Source of the DNA: Albula goreensis
Taxonomy: Eukaryota > Chordata > Actinopteri > Albuliformes > Albulidae
NCBI GenBank assembly: GCA_022829145.1
Contig: CM040748.1
Coordinates: forward strand, 27,102,501-27,166,500
Length of the DNA: 64,000 nt
Direction: 5' to 3'
The notes under the pieces were generated by a model. The model worked only from the letters and a program-made list of their open reading frames with translations, ran no database searches and was not told where the DNA came from. The translations under genes were made by a program, and so were the position numbers. This document shows, one piece after another, positions 22,396 to 34,273 of this stretch; positions within the stretch are counted from its first letter, which is position 1; every line of letters begins with the position of its first letter.

Positions 22396-22959
22396 TATTC
22401 ACACTGATGTAAAAAGATAGCTAATGTAATAATGGAATGATTTGTAAAACTCACCAGGAGCACCCCTCAGTTATTGTATTGTAAATTATCCATTTAAAAT
22501 GACCAAAAGCACGATTATGTGTAACATACTCTAGCAACATGCTTTTCAGCACAGCCAACCGAGAACACCAGGGGAACAAAATTAAATTATGTTGTTTTTA
22601 ATTTTAAATTATAACAATATGATTAGCATATTTAGATGCCGGTGGTGGAACTCTCAGTGGGTGTGTGCATATGTGCTGAGAAGGCTCATGGCTCTGTGTG
22701 GGGGGAGTATGAAGATTGGAGAGACGGCCTACGGTTTAATGAGACGCAGGCTCTGGTGCTGTCGTGTCAAGCGTTCCCCTGACGCCGAACAGCTGGAAAC
22801 AGTTGAGGACACTTATCAACAGGGGCTGCACTGATACGCGGCATCCGTTGCTGAGTGATTCAGTGGCACGCCAATGACAGGGGAACGCCAAACGGGCCGG
22901 TCTATGGGATGAACGAAAACCCGAATGTATCACCTCTCCCACAGCAGTTTCATGGCTGA

Positions 22960-22961
<2 letters not shown>
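22396..22961. other. Non-coding stretch, GC-balanced 3' half
   Basis: The part at about 22640-22920 is CpG-containing (gagacggcctacgg, gacgccgaacagctgg) and could be a conserved element. No exon or repeat family is recognised. Confidence 0.35.

Positions 22962-23016
<55 letters not shown>
22962..23016. repeat. (GT)27 microsatellite
   Basis: Fifty-five bases of uninterrupted GT. Confidence 0.97.
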
Positions 23017-23017
<1 letters not shown>

Positions 23018-23430
23018 TGGGAGGGCACTGAAACAACTGATTCACTTCAAAGACAATTATCCTTACCCATTCACCCACTTGTGCTAATCACAAGATTTAC
23101 CAACATAGGGGTCGATTCCTTTCTGTCACTCTAGGAAATGAACTGAGATTTAATCTTTGAGCTGAAAAGTGCCCATAATGTTCTGTAAGGATTAATGAAT
23201 TGAATGTCAATTAATTTCTTCAACAGACTAATTTGAAATGGAATCGACTCTGCTGTATATTGAGCTTTCATCCTGTAGGGCTAATTTTGTTTGTGCTTTA
23301 ATGTACATGGTATCATGAAGAATACATGTACGAATATAAATCTGATGAAGCACCCTACCCTCCAGTTGATTCCATGTTGGAAAAAGGGCAGGTCAGTCCA
23401 CAGTCCTGTTGATTTGAGGCATAGCTCATA

Positions 23431-23640
23431 GCAGCTATGTTGCACAACAGTTATGAAACTGGGCTTGGGACCCAGAGGTTGCAGGTTCATTTCACAGATG
23501 GGACATTTGAGTGAGGTGTATAGCCTGAATTGTTTCTGTAAAATATCCAGAAGAATCAGTGGATCGCATGTAAAAAAAAATGTGATGAAATGTATAGTAT
23601 TCTGGATCAGAGACTGCTAGAGACTCTGCTAAAATGCCTA
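23431..23640 (+). mobile_element. tRNA-derived SINE, diverged (plus)
   Basis: The head 'gcagctatgttgcacaacag' and the B-box-like 'gttgcaggttcatttc' are followed by a gaggtgtatagcctgaattg body and the tail tctggatcagagactgctag and ctctgctaaaatgcc. The order tRNA-like head, body, 'gctctggataagagcgtctg' type tail is that of a common fish SINE (HE1/V-SINE-like from memory). It is well decayed. Confidence 0.65.
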
Positions 23641-24362
23641 AGCATGAAGGTAAATAATATGCGATTAGTAAATGCTCAGAAGTGGACCAGGGTCAGCATA
23701 TGGGGCTGGACATAACCAGCCTTCCTGACAGAACTCCTCTGTAGCTGAGAGACCTCGCGCTCCAGCCAGCTGATCGCTTTCCCAGGCAATTAAAAAACCC
23801 ATTCCTAAGCACGATGGTTTCTCCTCTACCCACAAAAAAACCTTCCATCTATTAGGCAGATGTTAATCAAAAGTCCTGCGGTAAAATCTCACATTACTAA
23901 ATAGTAGAAATTCTTAAATTGTGACCACGCTCCAGCCTTTATTTATTAATGAAATAATTTTGCTTTTCATGCGAGTAATTTAAAGTTGGCCTTCTGAATC
24001 ATTTAGACGAATGGGTTTTGAACACGATGGTTGGAAGGTGGAGAGGAAATTTTATAACTCTTCTTTCTTGGACCTCAGCATGGCAGTGCAGTCATTTGAC
24101 ATGAAAAGAAGGTATAGACACTGACCGGAGTAACCACATTTTAGTTGCGTTTAGGAAGATTCAGTTTCCTTTGCAATTTCAGTTAAAATCCAATCCTGCA
24201 TTATGGTGTCTACTTAATCGACTCCCTTTTCCTCAACATTGGGGGTTTTAAACTTTATTTATATCCTGCACCCCAATGCAAAAAGAGTGTTGGTAATAAA
24301 CTTTATATTGGGTTTACAACATCTCTGTAGTTTGAAACATTTCAACATTCTTATTTGTTTGG
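23641..24362. other. Non-coding stretch, nothing identified
   Basis: Unique AT-leaning sequence between two SINE copies. No exon or RNA gene is recognised. Confidence 0.5.
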
Positions 24363-24538
24363 ATTTACACATTTACACATTAAGGCATTTGGCAGGTACG
24401 CTTTCTCACAATAATTTGCAAATGGGGTTTTTGGGTATTTTTTGGTACCTTACTCAAGGGTACAACACTTTTGCTCCATGTAGGAATCAATCAGGACACC
24501 CTGTTCCCTAACTGTTATACCACTACAGTGCCACTCTG
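24363..24538 (-). mobile_element. tRNA-derived SINE, diverged (minus)
   Basis: On the minus strand it reads gtggcactgtagtggtataa, a decayed B box, gttgtacccttgagtaaggt, and ends in ctgccaaatgcc. The cccttgagtaaggtac motif is diagnostic of this SINE body. The tail ctctggataagagcg is largely lost. Confidence 0.65.
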
Positions 24539-25270
24539 TCAGGAAATGCAGTCTGCAAAGTTAAATTTGGCTGTTGGTTTCGTAGCTTCCTGTCTTGATT
24601 CTTGAAGTGGTGTATGAATTCATGGAATGTAACGACAGTAATTTAAGCTCTTTTGTCATGTTGAAATTTGGCATAGTAATGAGTAAAATGAAACGATTGC
24701 TCGTGATACGTTCTTTGCGCGCATGGAAAAAAATTGAAAGGAGCCAGCCTTTTTTCCAAGACTAGTATTCATACGATAAATGGCCATAGCTTCTGTTTTT
24801 TATTACGGTCCGCATGCAATGGATTAAATCTCTTTGTGTAGTAAGGAGGGTTTTCGGAGGTCACCAGGCTGCTTCTGTGTAACCCGGGCAGACGGCACAG
24901 TCCCAGACACACAGCTGGAACATCTGGAGACATCGTGTGGCCAGCGAGCGGCTCTTGCTTCTCCCTGGCGCTAGTAAAAGTCACTTTCTCTCTCCTTAAC
25001 CCTCCTTTCTTCTTTCTCTCCCCCTCCCCTCATTCTTATTGATGGAAGAGGGCTTTGATATAGCACCCCTCAAATAGAAAACGAGGGTAATGGGACTGGC
25101 AGTAAGGTGGAGCTGGGTATGCAGGAAGTGGGGACAGGCAGATAGCCAAGCCAGCACCAATAGTGCCACAGTATCCTGGATTAGCCGTTTTGGTGCTGTG
25201 TGTGTACTGGATAGGATGGTCTCCGTACCACAGTTTACCTTGAGGAAATAAAAGATGCTGTATTTTGCTG
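24539..25270. other. Non-coding stretch, nothing identified
   Basis: Unique sequence. The CpG-containing part at 24830-24980 has a low stop density but no recognisable product. Confidence 0.45.
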
Positions 25271-25467
25271 TAGCAGATACCTTTATCCAGAGTGACTTAG
25301 ACAGCTCACATTTTACATCCCATCCATTTGCACTGCTTAATGTTTACTGAAGCATTTCAGGTGAAGTGCATTGCTCAGGGGAACAATGGGACTGCCCCAC
25401 CTGGGCACTGAACCAACAAATTTTCAATGCATGTCCACCTCCCTAAACATTGTACCACGCTGCCACC
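25271..25467 (-). mobile_element. tRNA-derived SINE (minus), best preserved copy
   Basis: On the minus strand it starts ggtggcagcgtggtacaatg, has a B-box region gttggttcagtgcccaggtg, the body gttcccctgagcaatgcact with ttcacctgaaatgcttcag, and the tail agtcactctggataaaggta followed by tctgcta. All parts of the fish tRNA-SINE are present in order. Confidence 0.8.
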
Positions 25468-25470
25468 CCA

Positions 25471-25720
25471 CTATTGTTATTGACCTCAGAGATCCCCTAG
25501 GGAAATTTTGTTGCAGTGTAGCCACATTTAAAACGTCACAAACTATATGAACACAATAAGTCTAGACCACTATAGACTAGTATAACAATACAAAATAAGT
25601 ACACAAAGAGCCCAATGCAAACAGTAAAAATATGTGCAGTGTTCCAAACAACAGATAGAGATTGAGACCAGCAGACTGGTCCTACTCATGTGGCATATAG
25701 ATAAATAAAAATAAATAAAT
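25471..25720 (-). mobile_element. Retroposon-type dispersed repeat fragment
   Basis: Starts with tattgttattgacctcagag and cccctagggaaattttgttg, then cagtgtagccacatttaa, then loose acaatacaaaataagtacac stretches. This resembles the 'tttattgatcccctagggaa' type repeat common in fish genomes, probably a LINE 3' region in reverse orientation. It directly abuts the SINE to its left. Confidence 0.5.
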
Positions 25721-26600
25721 ACATCCTAAATTATGCAAATTTAACATAAAAAGTGGAATTGTGCTAAAAAGTTCATTCCCCGTATGGCCACTGCGTAATT
25801 ACCTGAAAACCAGCATTGTTCAGCTTTATAGGTAGCTTCAACTCTGTCTGTTACAGAGCTTTCTGAGTGGCCTTGTTAACTTTTGTGGTGTAGGCTTCCT
25901 GCAATCTGATTCGTGGAAGCAGATTTCTGATGGTGGATTTGATTGGCTGGGGTGGTCTATCATTTCTCAAACACACACACACACACACTCCAAGTGCAAC
26001 ACAAATGCATCAGACGCAGGAAATGACCATTGGAACATTAGTCAAGCGCACTCCAAGTTGTCCAGGAAGCTGGGCAGAGTTGTACCACATTGGAATGACA
26101 AACCAGGAAAGTGAAGCTGACAGTCCATAATGATGGCTGATACTGAGCTCAGGCTCTCTGGTTTCACAGAGACAGTAGAGACAGAGAGCAGGGAGAGCTG
26201 TTGCTCAGTTCAGCTTTGAGGTGTTGCTGTACCTCCATCTGGTAGGGGGCCCAAGCAGGAAGTGGGGAGATGGAGGCCCCTGAACCCTCCAGAAAAAACC
26301 CATCCCAACATCGATCATGCCTCAGGCCTCTTTCTAGATCACCCGTTCAGAAATTTGCTTTAGTTGGCTTATTTCCTCCGTCCCTCCCTCTCGTCATCCC
26401 TGTCTTAATGGATATGCTGCTTCCATGTAAGCCCACTCTAATGAGGCACTGCATATTTCATGTCATTTCGTTGTAATTCATTCTTTAATATTTCAGCATC
26501 GCGATGATTGATACTTGCACCGAAAATAGAAAATTCTGTAAGAAATGTTTCTGTAAGGGGGGTGGGAAAAATTATGAATTATAAATGTATAGTATTTTTA
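25721..26600. other. Non-coding stretch with a short CA run
   Basis: Mostly unique. It contains a (AC)9-10 run at 25970-25988. No gene is recognised. Confidence 0.5.
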
Positions 26601-26790
26601 ATTAGTTTATGATGTTGTAGGGTGTATGGAGTCACGTGTCAGGTCTGTTCTTCTGCTGATGCTGGACCGCTCTGACCTGATGGTTAATGATCCGTCCTAA
26701 TGAATGGGACGATAACGATGCAGCGGTGACGTATGGCCTCCGCTGCCCTGAAAAAGCTTCACCCATTTCGGCCCCTTTCATCCTCTTTCA
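26600..26790. other. Candidate conserved non-coding element
   Basis: Balanced, CpG-containing block (atggttaatgatccgtccta, gggacgataacgatgcagcg, cggtgacgtatggcc) including a CRE-like gtgacgta motif, within AT-rich sequence. Confidence 0.35.
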
Positions 26791-26986
26791 GTCAAACCCT
26801 ATTTCATACCATTCAGCACAAGAAGAATCTGTGTTTTCTCTGTAAACTGATAAAAAACTATCACCATGAAAGTACTGCACTAAGATTATTGGTCGAGTCT
26901 GGGTTACAGAACCGCAGATAGAATGTATGTAGGCGTAATTGTTTTACTGTAAATTTTACTTTTTGATACTGGAGTAGTTTCCTTGG

Positions 26987-27055
26987 TTTTTTTTTTTTTT
27001 TTTTTTGCAGTCTGGGTAATCTTTGACTGGCTGGTTCAAATCCAGACTAGTTTTA
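26987..27055 (+). other. T20 run followed by a tRNA T-arm-like sequence
   Basis: Twenty T residues (26987-27006) precede gcagtctgggtaatctttga and ctggttcaaatccag. The last part can form a four-base-pair stem around a TTCAAAT loop and matches the B-box consensus. The other tRNA arms are not visible, so this is at best a decayed SINE head. Confidence 0.3.
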
Positions 27056-30000
27056 AATGTTGCCTTTTAAAATGAGAGAGAAAGTTTTACAATGGAAAAC
27101 GGGTGCTTTCAAGATTAGTTGCAGTGTGTAAATTTTAACGAACACCTTTAATGATCTGTAGTGGAGAATAACTGCCCGTCAAAATTACCCTTTTCCACGT
27201 TGCGAAGGATTATACAGGCAGAGAGAGTGTTGCTGGGGAGAGAGTGGCAGTGAACATGAGGGGCGCCTGGTTTAATGTAGCACTGTGAGTCCGGCACCAC
27301 TGTGCAGCTGTAGATGCACACACTGTGGGTAACAGTCCATTTCTTAGGTGCTGTCACTTTAATTAAGATGCTAACATATTATTGTGCTAAAATATTATCT
27401 GTGCTGCAGACGTACACACAGTGTGTCGGGAGTAACAAAACACACTGTAACAAGCTGTTTTTGAGGTGCTATCCCTTTAAATAAGATGGGTATCTATAAC
27501 TGTTATGATGTCACATTAGAACACCAAAATGGGTATTGGACAGAGGGTTGGTGGAGTGTTAAACCCAGAAGCTGGTCGCATGTGTATTTATTACCGTCAT
27601 AACATTAGCAGCAACATGTGTTAGCAGCTCAACCTTGGGTAATTTCTGAATGAGTCAGAGCACAGGTGGCAAGGCAGTGTGGGAGTGAAGATACTGAGAG
27701 TTATTTGCTCTTGTCTTGTTATTCATCCCATCCATGTGTGTTTACTGGCTGAGCTCTGCATGCATGAGGACAACATGGTTACCTCATACAACTGAAGTTA
27801 AGGGTTCATTTGTTTTCTTCACAAATAAAGTTTGAGAGATTCTCCAAAATGAACTTGCCAAAAATGCATTTTGACCTGTAAATAGTATTATTTAGTAAAG
27901 AGTAAACTCTTATTTTTATTTGTAAATAATAATAATTTACAATTAATAATTTGCCCAAACTAAGGAGGAATGTTGATAGGATCCAGGCTATTTAAAGGCA
28001 CCTTTCACCTCTGTCTTGTTAATATGTAATGAATGTATCTAATCAGAGCGTGAAATGATTTTTATGCTTGAAAAAAGTCCATCAATATTTACATATAGAC
28101 CACTATGAAAATGTTTAGCTGGAAGTTCTGTATTAATGCAAGGAACAAGCCAGTAACCTTTGCTCAACTGATTTGCAGTTGGTAATTGGTACTATCAAAC
28201 CAAATGCTTTATTGGGGTTTTATGCTCTCGTGAACAAGCCAAGGTACCTTCTGTGCAAATTACAGATAAATGAAGTGCATTGCGCGGTCGTGTTGGGTGT
28301 GTTTCTGATTGTAAACCCCTTATTTAAAATGAGATGGAGTTGATGTGGAACATATACTACATTTTCCAGGCGTGTTGTGTGCCTTTAATCAGTGAACGTC
28401 TGTCTGCAGATCTGTTCCATTCAGTCTGTGCAGTCAGTTTTTTTGTCCTGAAAAAATCATGGTGACGCTTCCAGAGCTAGAGAATTCCTTCAGAACGACC
28501 CGGAAGCTCTGGAGCCTGCAGCCTGTAGATGTTTCATAATGGCTAACCCTTGCGTGCAGCACAAGGGTGTCATTCAGAAAAGCCTCTTCACACAAACCTT
28601 GGCCAGACACAACTCAGAGCACACCTGTCCTTGAGTGGGCTCCTCTAGACAGGAGGAACTCATTCCAAAAACAGTAAAGTTGGACTTTTTATAGTGCACC
28701 TTGCTAAATTTATTTATTCCACTTGACTGTAAATTTCAAGCTTAAAAGCCACCTTAACATAGGGAGAAAACTACCTACACTTCATTATTGTACTCTTTCA
28801 ATTGACCGATGCTGGGTGTCGGCTTATGTCACACAAAGGACTTTCTTGGCCTCAGATGGGAAACGCGGTAAGGGTAGCTCGGTTTCATGGGCTGATCTGA
28901 GCTGCTACCTGCAGCAGACAGACCACCACAGGGTGGAAACACATGGTAAGTGGAGCAAAGGGAAATGACTGCAAATGATTAAATGATTCGACTGGAAAAA
29001 CAAAATGTGGGGGGAAGGAGGGAGCAGCAGCGCGCCTCAGTAGTGCTGCTGTTCCCTCTCAGCGCTGGAAGAAAGGGCGGGACGCTGTGTGTGCCCTCGG
29101 CCACCGTTCTGAGGCGCGAGTCTCCTAGATGTAAGTGAAGCTGGCTGCAGTAAGGTATTGTATGTGTTTGTATTACAAGGCTGTCTGTGACTCCTGTCGT
29201 CTAGGATATATTTAGCTGCATTGATGGACATTCATTAGTGACTGTATTAGTGTGTGTAATAAAACTGGCCTTAGAGAACAGGACCTGGCTGCATTTAGCT
29301 CCAGCTATGACAGCACAGCGCCCAGGAGTCCTTCTGTTCACTCTGATCTATACTCCACATCGTGTCCTTCAGCGCTGCCAAACCCTGCTCTCCACTCTCC
29401 AGTCCTCAGGAGAATCCTGGTTTGACAGGGTTTTGATCTGTTAAAAAATTACAGACCTTTCCTGAAGAATATCTGTGATTTTGTCAAAATGCATCACAAC
29501 CTGACCAATATTAAATCTAGATTTAACTGTCAGACACATTATCATTGTTTTCCTCTGGGTAGAATGCATGGTTGTCTCCAATATCCAGACGTCTCTGCGA
29601 CAAGGAGAAATATCTCCATTCCATACATCAGATGGAGTACATACCAGTACCAATATATAGCACATTGGCCTTTTTTTGCCCATTGGTCCCTTAGCTCTTG
29701 CCACTCCCAGATCAAATGTCCCCACTTAGCATAGTTTTTTCAGCTCTAGTACCCACAGCGACATCCTGCTGATCTCACTTCCTAACGCTGACTTGTGATA
29801 CAAGAGATCGGTGGACAAAAACAATAGCCCTGATGCCATTCTGCAGTCAGTGCCTTTTCTCTTCACCGAAGTGTAGCGATAAAGACATTGATTATTTGTA
29901 CAATAGTATATTTCTCCCCTTTGATAGCCTGTGCACTGATTAGGCGTAGTGATTAGCAGTGAAAGTAGAGTGTTTGATTGGATGCAGTGAGGATTAGCTA

Positions 30001-30849
30001 ATCAATGACTGACTCATCCTTCTTACTTTCTCCTAAAACTATATCCATGTGGTTACATACATTCTTGCACATATTACAGATATGGCATAGCTATCATGTT
30101 TGTAAGTGAAACTAAGAAAATGAGGGGGCATTCATTTTTCATCCAGTTCCATGAGTTCTTTCTCATCACACTGCACTTCCATTTTATTCTGTCTTTGAGT
30201 AAAATCAGGTAATTTTGCATAGAGTAGGACTCTAGGTCCTCAAACACACCAAAAACCTGCATGCTGTAGCCCTCCAGGATTTCAGTCTGAAATGTAATGT
30301 CTGGCAGTGCTGCTGTTTATTTCAGTACCTCTGCAGGCCAACAGGGGGCACCCTCCTGATTCACTGACTGTCATCCACAGCAAAGTGGTCTCATTAGCCT
30401 GCAGTCCTGGAGCACCACACCAATCTGGCGCAGGAGTGAAACGAGTGGTTTTGGACAGGTCTTGAGTGGAACCATTAGCCCTCTCCCGTGAAAAAGACCA
30501 ACACTGACGCTGGCAGGCGCATGTGGGGGACTGAGCGGGTGGGGGGGTGGGGCGGAAATTCCTCAACCTCCATGCCTCTGTACACCGTGTGCTTGCCCGT
30601 CTCAATTTATTACGCCTGGAATAATGTGTTCCCCTCGCCACAACTGGCTAACCCCCCCAACCCCAACTTCTTCTGCGCTTTCAACGTATTTTTGGGAGGT
30701 TTTATTGAAATCTTTTTTCCCCTTGTGTGCATAAAAGTGAAAGCCAGAGACGTACCGGCTTAAGCTGCCCTGTAGTGTGGGGCTACTAGATCTGTGTGGG
30801 GCCCAAGGGAGTGGGCAGGGCCAGCTCAGCTGAGAGGGAGAATCTCAGC
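27056..30849. other. Long non-coding stretch, nothing firm
   Basis: Nearly 3.8 kb of unique sequence. Slightly more GC-balanced pieces near 28980-29130 (CpG-containing) and 30280-30560 could be conserved. I recognise no repeat family, RNA gene or coding exon. Confidence 0.45.
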
Positions 30850-31040
30850 CTGCTGATTGGCCAAGCAGCCAAGCGAGCATGCCCTGGCTAATCAGGCCTC
30901 GGCCTTTGGCTTGTTTTGTGGCATGCATGGCGTCGGTCATTTCCTTTGACATAGCAGCGGTAGGGCAGGCGTCTCTCCCCAGCAGCTGCTGTTGCTTATC
31001 AGAGAGCTGTCCTCCACAATTACCCATGGCCAGACAGCTC
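30850..31040. other. Candidate conserved non-coding element
   Basis: Motif-dense balanced block (aagcgagcatgccctggcta, gcatggcgtcggtcatttcc, agcggtagggcaggcgtc) with low stop density on both strands. Regulatory character is inferred. Confidence 0.35.
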
Positions 31041-32144
31041 TACTGTAGTGGATTTGCTCACTGGACCAGAGATGGCATGCCACCATCGATTGGGGCTGGC
31101 TCCACCGTTTTACACCCAGAGCTCCCAGCACCATCCTTCAGCACCTCCTTTTGGATTGTGTTACACACAGTGGGCTCAAACTTCAAGGGTTAAAGAGAAG
31201 GCAAACATGGATTGGGTAAAACAAAAAAAATCTTTATTCAGTTTAAACCATGACCAAATTAGATTGCAAATCAGACATGACAATGGAGCTTAAAAATAAT
31301 ATTTCATTACTGTGTTATTTCATCTCTGGGGAAAATAACCCCTCAACTACCCCCTCCACTACACCCCCCCCCCCTTTCCCCATGCTGAAAGGAAGGGCAG
31401 TGTAGCATTGAGGCTTATTCTTTCACTTTCCTGGGCTGAGACGGGACAGTGTCACATGACCACAGTGTGCACATCATGCACTCTTGTCACATGGGGGACT
31501 GGGCTATAGACTGGCACATGAAATCGATCTCTTGCTCCAGGGTTGGCAGTGCCAGGTGAATCATTCTAGTCCAGATGGAATGTCTCCCCTCTGGAACAGC
31601 ACAACTCTTTCATTAGGAATACAGTCTAGGTGGTAAAAGAGAATATAGCTGAGATGGACAGGTTTCTAGTCTGTGCTCTTTGAGAGTGGCGACAGTGGAT
31701 GGAGTAGACCCTGGCAGAGATGAATGACAAATAACAGAGAGAATGGATAGGTTTGTGCAGAAATGGAATAGAATCTATTAACTAGGCCTTGATAAACAGA
31801 TAAATATATGGGTATCTGTAACTGGGTGTTAGCATCACAACGCTGTGCCCTCTCCCTGTACAGTCGGGTTACTGGGCTCCCACACTCAGCATGTCAGCGT
31901 GCTTTACTGCTTGTCTTTGCTGTGAGCACCCAGAGGCTGCTCTCCAGTGCACCAGACCCCATGAACTCCCATCTCAGCGGGGAATGTTCCCCCTGCCTGT
32001 GCTTGCAATACTTCCACCCCACAGCCTGTGGACATGCTAAATGTGCATTTAGTGACGTAGGAAGCACAGTGATCTGTCAGCCCCTATCGTAATATTGTAC
32101 TGATTGTTCTACAGTCTGTCTGTTGTACTGTCTGCTCCACTCTG
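31041..32144. other. Non-coding stretch, nothing identified apart from a C-rich tract
   Basis: Unique sequence, with the C-rich tract at 31339-31381 listed separately. No exon, RNA gene or repeat family is recognised. Confidence 0.5.
31339..31381 (-). other. C-rich tract, potential minus-strand quadruplex
   Basis: Plus strand carries C4, C5, C11 and C4 tracts, the second preceded by an ordinary loop. The minus strand therefore has at least four G-tracts of four or more. Loops of seven or so bases make it weaker than the motifs at 15193 and 19013. Confidence 0.6.
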
Positions 32145-32212
32145 GTCTCTCTCTCTCTCTTTGTTCTATCTCTGTCTCTCTTTCACTCTTTTTTCTTTCT
32201 CTCAATCTCTCT
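32145..32212. repeat. Pyrimidine (CT)-rich simple repeat
   Basis: Tract of ctctct and tttctct motifs. A second shorter one follows at about 32384-32417. Confidence 0.85.
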
Positions 32213-32563
32213 TGCCTAGTTGCCTGCTTAAATCAGTGCATTTGTCTTTATTTTATTCATGATAATGACATACTACATAACACATGTTTGTGTTTGTCAA
32301 CATGCATATATGAATTGTTTAAATGCAATAACAGGATAAACACTAAATAGTACAATTAACTATTCACTTGTACACTCCATACTCTCTCTGTTTCTCTCTC
32401 TTCCTTTCCCTCTGTCTTGGCCCAGTGATCTCGGCAATGCTGTAACAGAAAAAGGCTAACAAATATGTGTGGTGCCCCTCTCTTGTTCTGGGCGCTGGCA
32501 TATCTGGGCATAAATAATTCCAGTTGTTCTCCTCCAGCCCCTGTCCTGTTGGTCAGCAGCTTG

Positions 32564-33164
32564 GCTGTTCATGACCCGTCCCCAGCTGTCCCTGTGTGTC
32601 AGGTGTAAGTGGGGTGTAGCTCATTAGGGGTGTGTCAGGTGTAAGTGGGGTGTAGCTCATTGGGGGCGTGTCAGGTGTAAGTGGGGTGTAGCTCATTAGG
32701 GGTGTGTCAGGTGTAAGTGGGGTGTAGCTCATTAGGGGTGTGTCAGGTGTAAGTGGGGTGTAGCTCATTGGGGGCGTGTCAGGTGTAAGTGGGGTGTAGC
32801 TCATTAGGGGTGTGTCAGGTGTAAGTGGGGTGTAGCTCATTGGGGGCGTGTCAGGTGTAAGTGGGGTGTAGCTCATTAGGGGTGTGTCAGGTGTAAGTGG
32901 GGTGTAGCTCATTAGGGTGTGTCAGGTGTAAGTGGGGTGTAGCTCATTGGGGGCGTGTCAGGTGTAAGTGGGGTGTAGCTCATTGGGGGCATGTCAGGTG
33001 TAAGTGGGGTGTAGCTCATTGGGGGCGTGTCAGGTGTAAGTGGGGTGTAGCTCATTGGCGGCTGTCCGTGACCCGTCCCCAGCTGTCCCTGTGTGTCAGG
33101 TGTAAGTGGGGTGTAGCTCATTGGGGCGTGTCAGGTGTAAATGGGGTGTAGCTTATTGGGGGCG
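32564..33164. repeat. 36-bp minisatellite, 15 units, with duplicated 5' flank
   Basis: Unit consensus begins tcaggtgtaagtggggtgta and continues gctcattaggggtgtg or, in variant units, gctcattgggggcgtg. Unit starts are 32599, 32635, 32671, 32707, 32743, 32779, 32815, 32851, 32887, 32922, 32958, 32994, 33030, 33096 and 33131. Most are 36 bp, two are 35 bp. The 35-bp lead-in at 32564-32598 (gacccgtccccagctgtccc) recurs at 33060-33095 with two mismatches inside the array. The minus strand is open through it as a 12-residue repeat (MSYTPLTPDTP plus one), because 36 is a multiple of three; I do not consider this coding. Confidence 0.95.
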
Positions 33165-33429
33165 CTCCAAGCCGTGGCATCCTCATCAGCCCTGGGAACG
33201 GGCCACAGCTCCACTAATGTCCCAATGGATCACCTGTGTCACCTTACGCAAGGGTGCTGGAGGAGGGGGCAGGGCCTCGTTCAGCTCGCGTCTCTGTCTG
33301 TGTGCATGTCTGCATGTGTGAGATGGAAGAGACTAAAAACCTAGTTCATTTTCAATTTTTTCTTTAATTTTACCTGATATTACTTGTATTTCTCAAAAAA
33401 ACTATACTGCCCCTGCATGTGTCATGCAC

Positions 33430-33830
33430 AGGTTTAGACCCGTTAAGAATTGAGCCTCTAGGTCATAGAAAGCAAAACCTGGCCTCTCAGATGAGACCAT
33501 TTCTTCAGATTAACCTAATGTATCTGCCGAAGGTTGGAGAGAGTTCAGCTCCAAGCTCAGCCTACGGTTCATCCATAAAAGAGCGTTATGCAGCCTGCTG
33601 TTTTGACCAAAGGGAGAGGGGAGCTCCAGAGAGCCTTATCACTCAGCACAAACACAGGTCCTGATTAGGGGTTGATTATGAGAGAGAGGCACATTGCAGC
33701 CAGCACAAGTGGCTTTCCTGATGCGATTTACTGGAGGTGCCAGAACCGCTCATAATGGACTCCATTCGGAGCGATCTAATGAGCTTTCTCCTAGAGACAG
33801 GATTACACAGAGTGAATAAAAAGTGTTACC
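33430..33830. other. Candidate conserved non-coding element
   Basis: About 400 bp of motif-dense, repeat-free sequence (cctacggttcatccataaaa, ccgctcataatggactccat, cggagcgatctaatgagc). Texture and length suit an enhancer. A short plus-strand frame (33419-33664) has no recognised product. Confidence 0.4.
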
Positions 33831-34273
33831 CAGGCTCTCTGAGTGGCTGCCTCCCCCATTGCTTTAGCATTTAATATGTTAATCCCAATTAGTCCTGGTT
33901 TAGCCGGCAGAAAGTACATGTCACATACCTCCGGTACACACAAGTCAGGAAAAGACCACACTAAAAAGGATCAGAACTGAGACCACATAAAAAAGGAGCC
34001 TTATCGCGGATTTCAGATTTTTTTCCCTTTCCATTCCCATCAACACTATGTGAAGCCCATCTCTCCTTAAGCCTTGGGTTGACAGTCTCTGTTGCCGGGG
34101 TGTGCAGTAAGGTGAAACCTTCTTTACCAAGTATGGTATAATCTGTTTCACTACTTACAAATGGCCAGCTTGTGTCATTTATAACATGATAAAGACTCAC
34201 ACAGTAGTATCTGTTAGAAAATTCAGTTTTCTTCATTTTCAGTCATTTATTATGTATGGTTTATTCAACAATA
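33831..34273. other. Non-coding stretch, nothing identified
   Basis: Unique AT-leaning sequence with two overlapping minus-strand open frames of no recognised product. Confidence 0.5.

Noticed and set aside
25271..25467. tRNA gene
   Set aside because: The B-box-like word belongs to a SINE with body and LINE-type tail; no cloverleaf with acceptor and anticodon arms is visible.
32553..33121. Minus-strand frames encoding a repeated MSYTPLTPDTP peptide
   Set aside because: The repeat is a 36-bp minisatellite, so any stop-free frame stays open across it. Two 35-bp units shift the frame and the flanks show no coding features.
32599..33164. CRISPR-like array of regular repeats
   Set aside because: There are no unique spacers between units; the repeats are head to tail. 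The rest of the window is eukaryotic in character.
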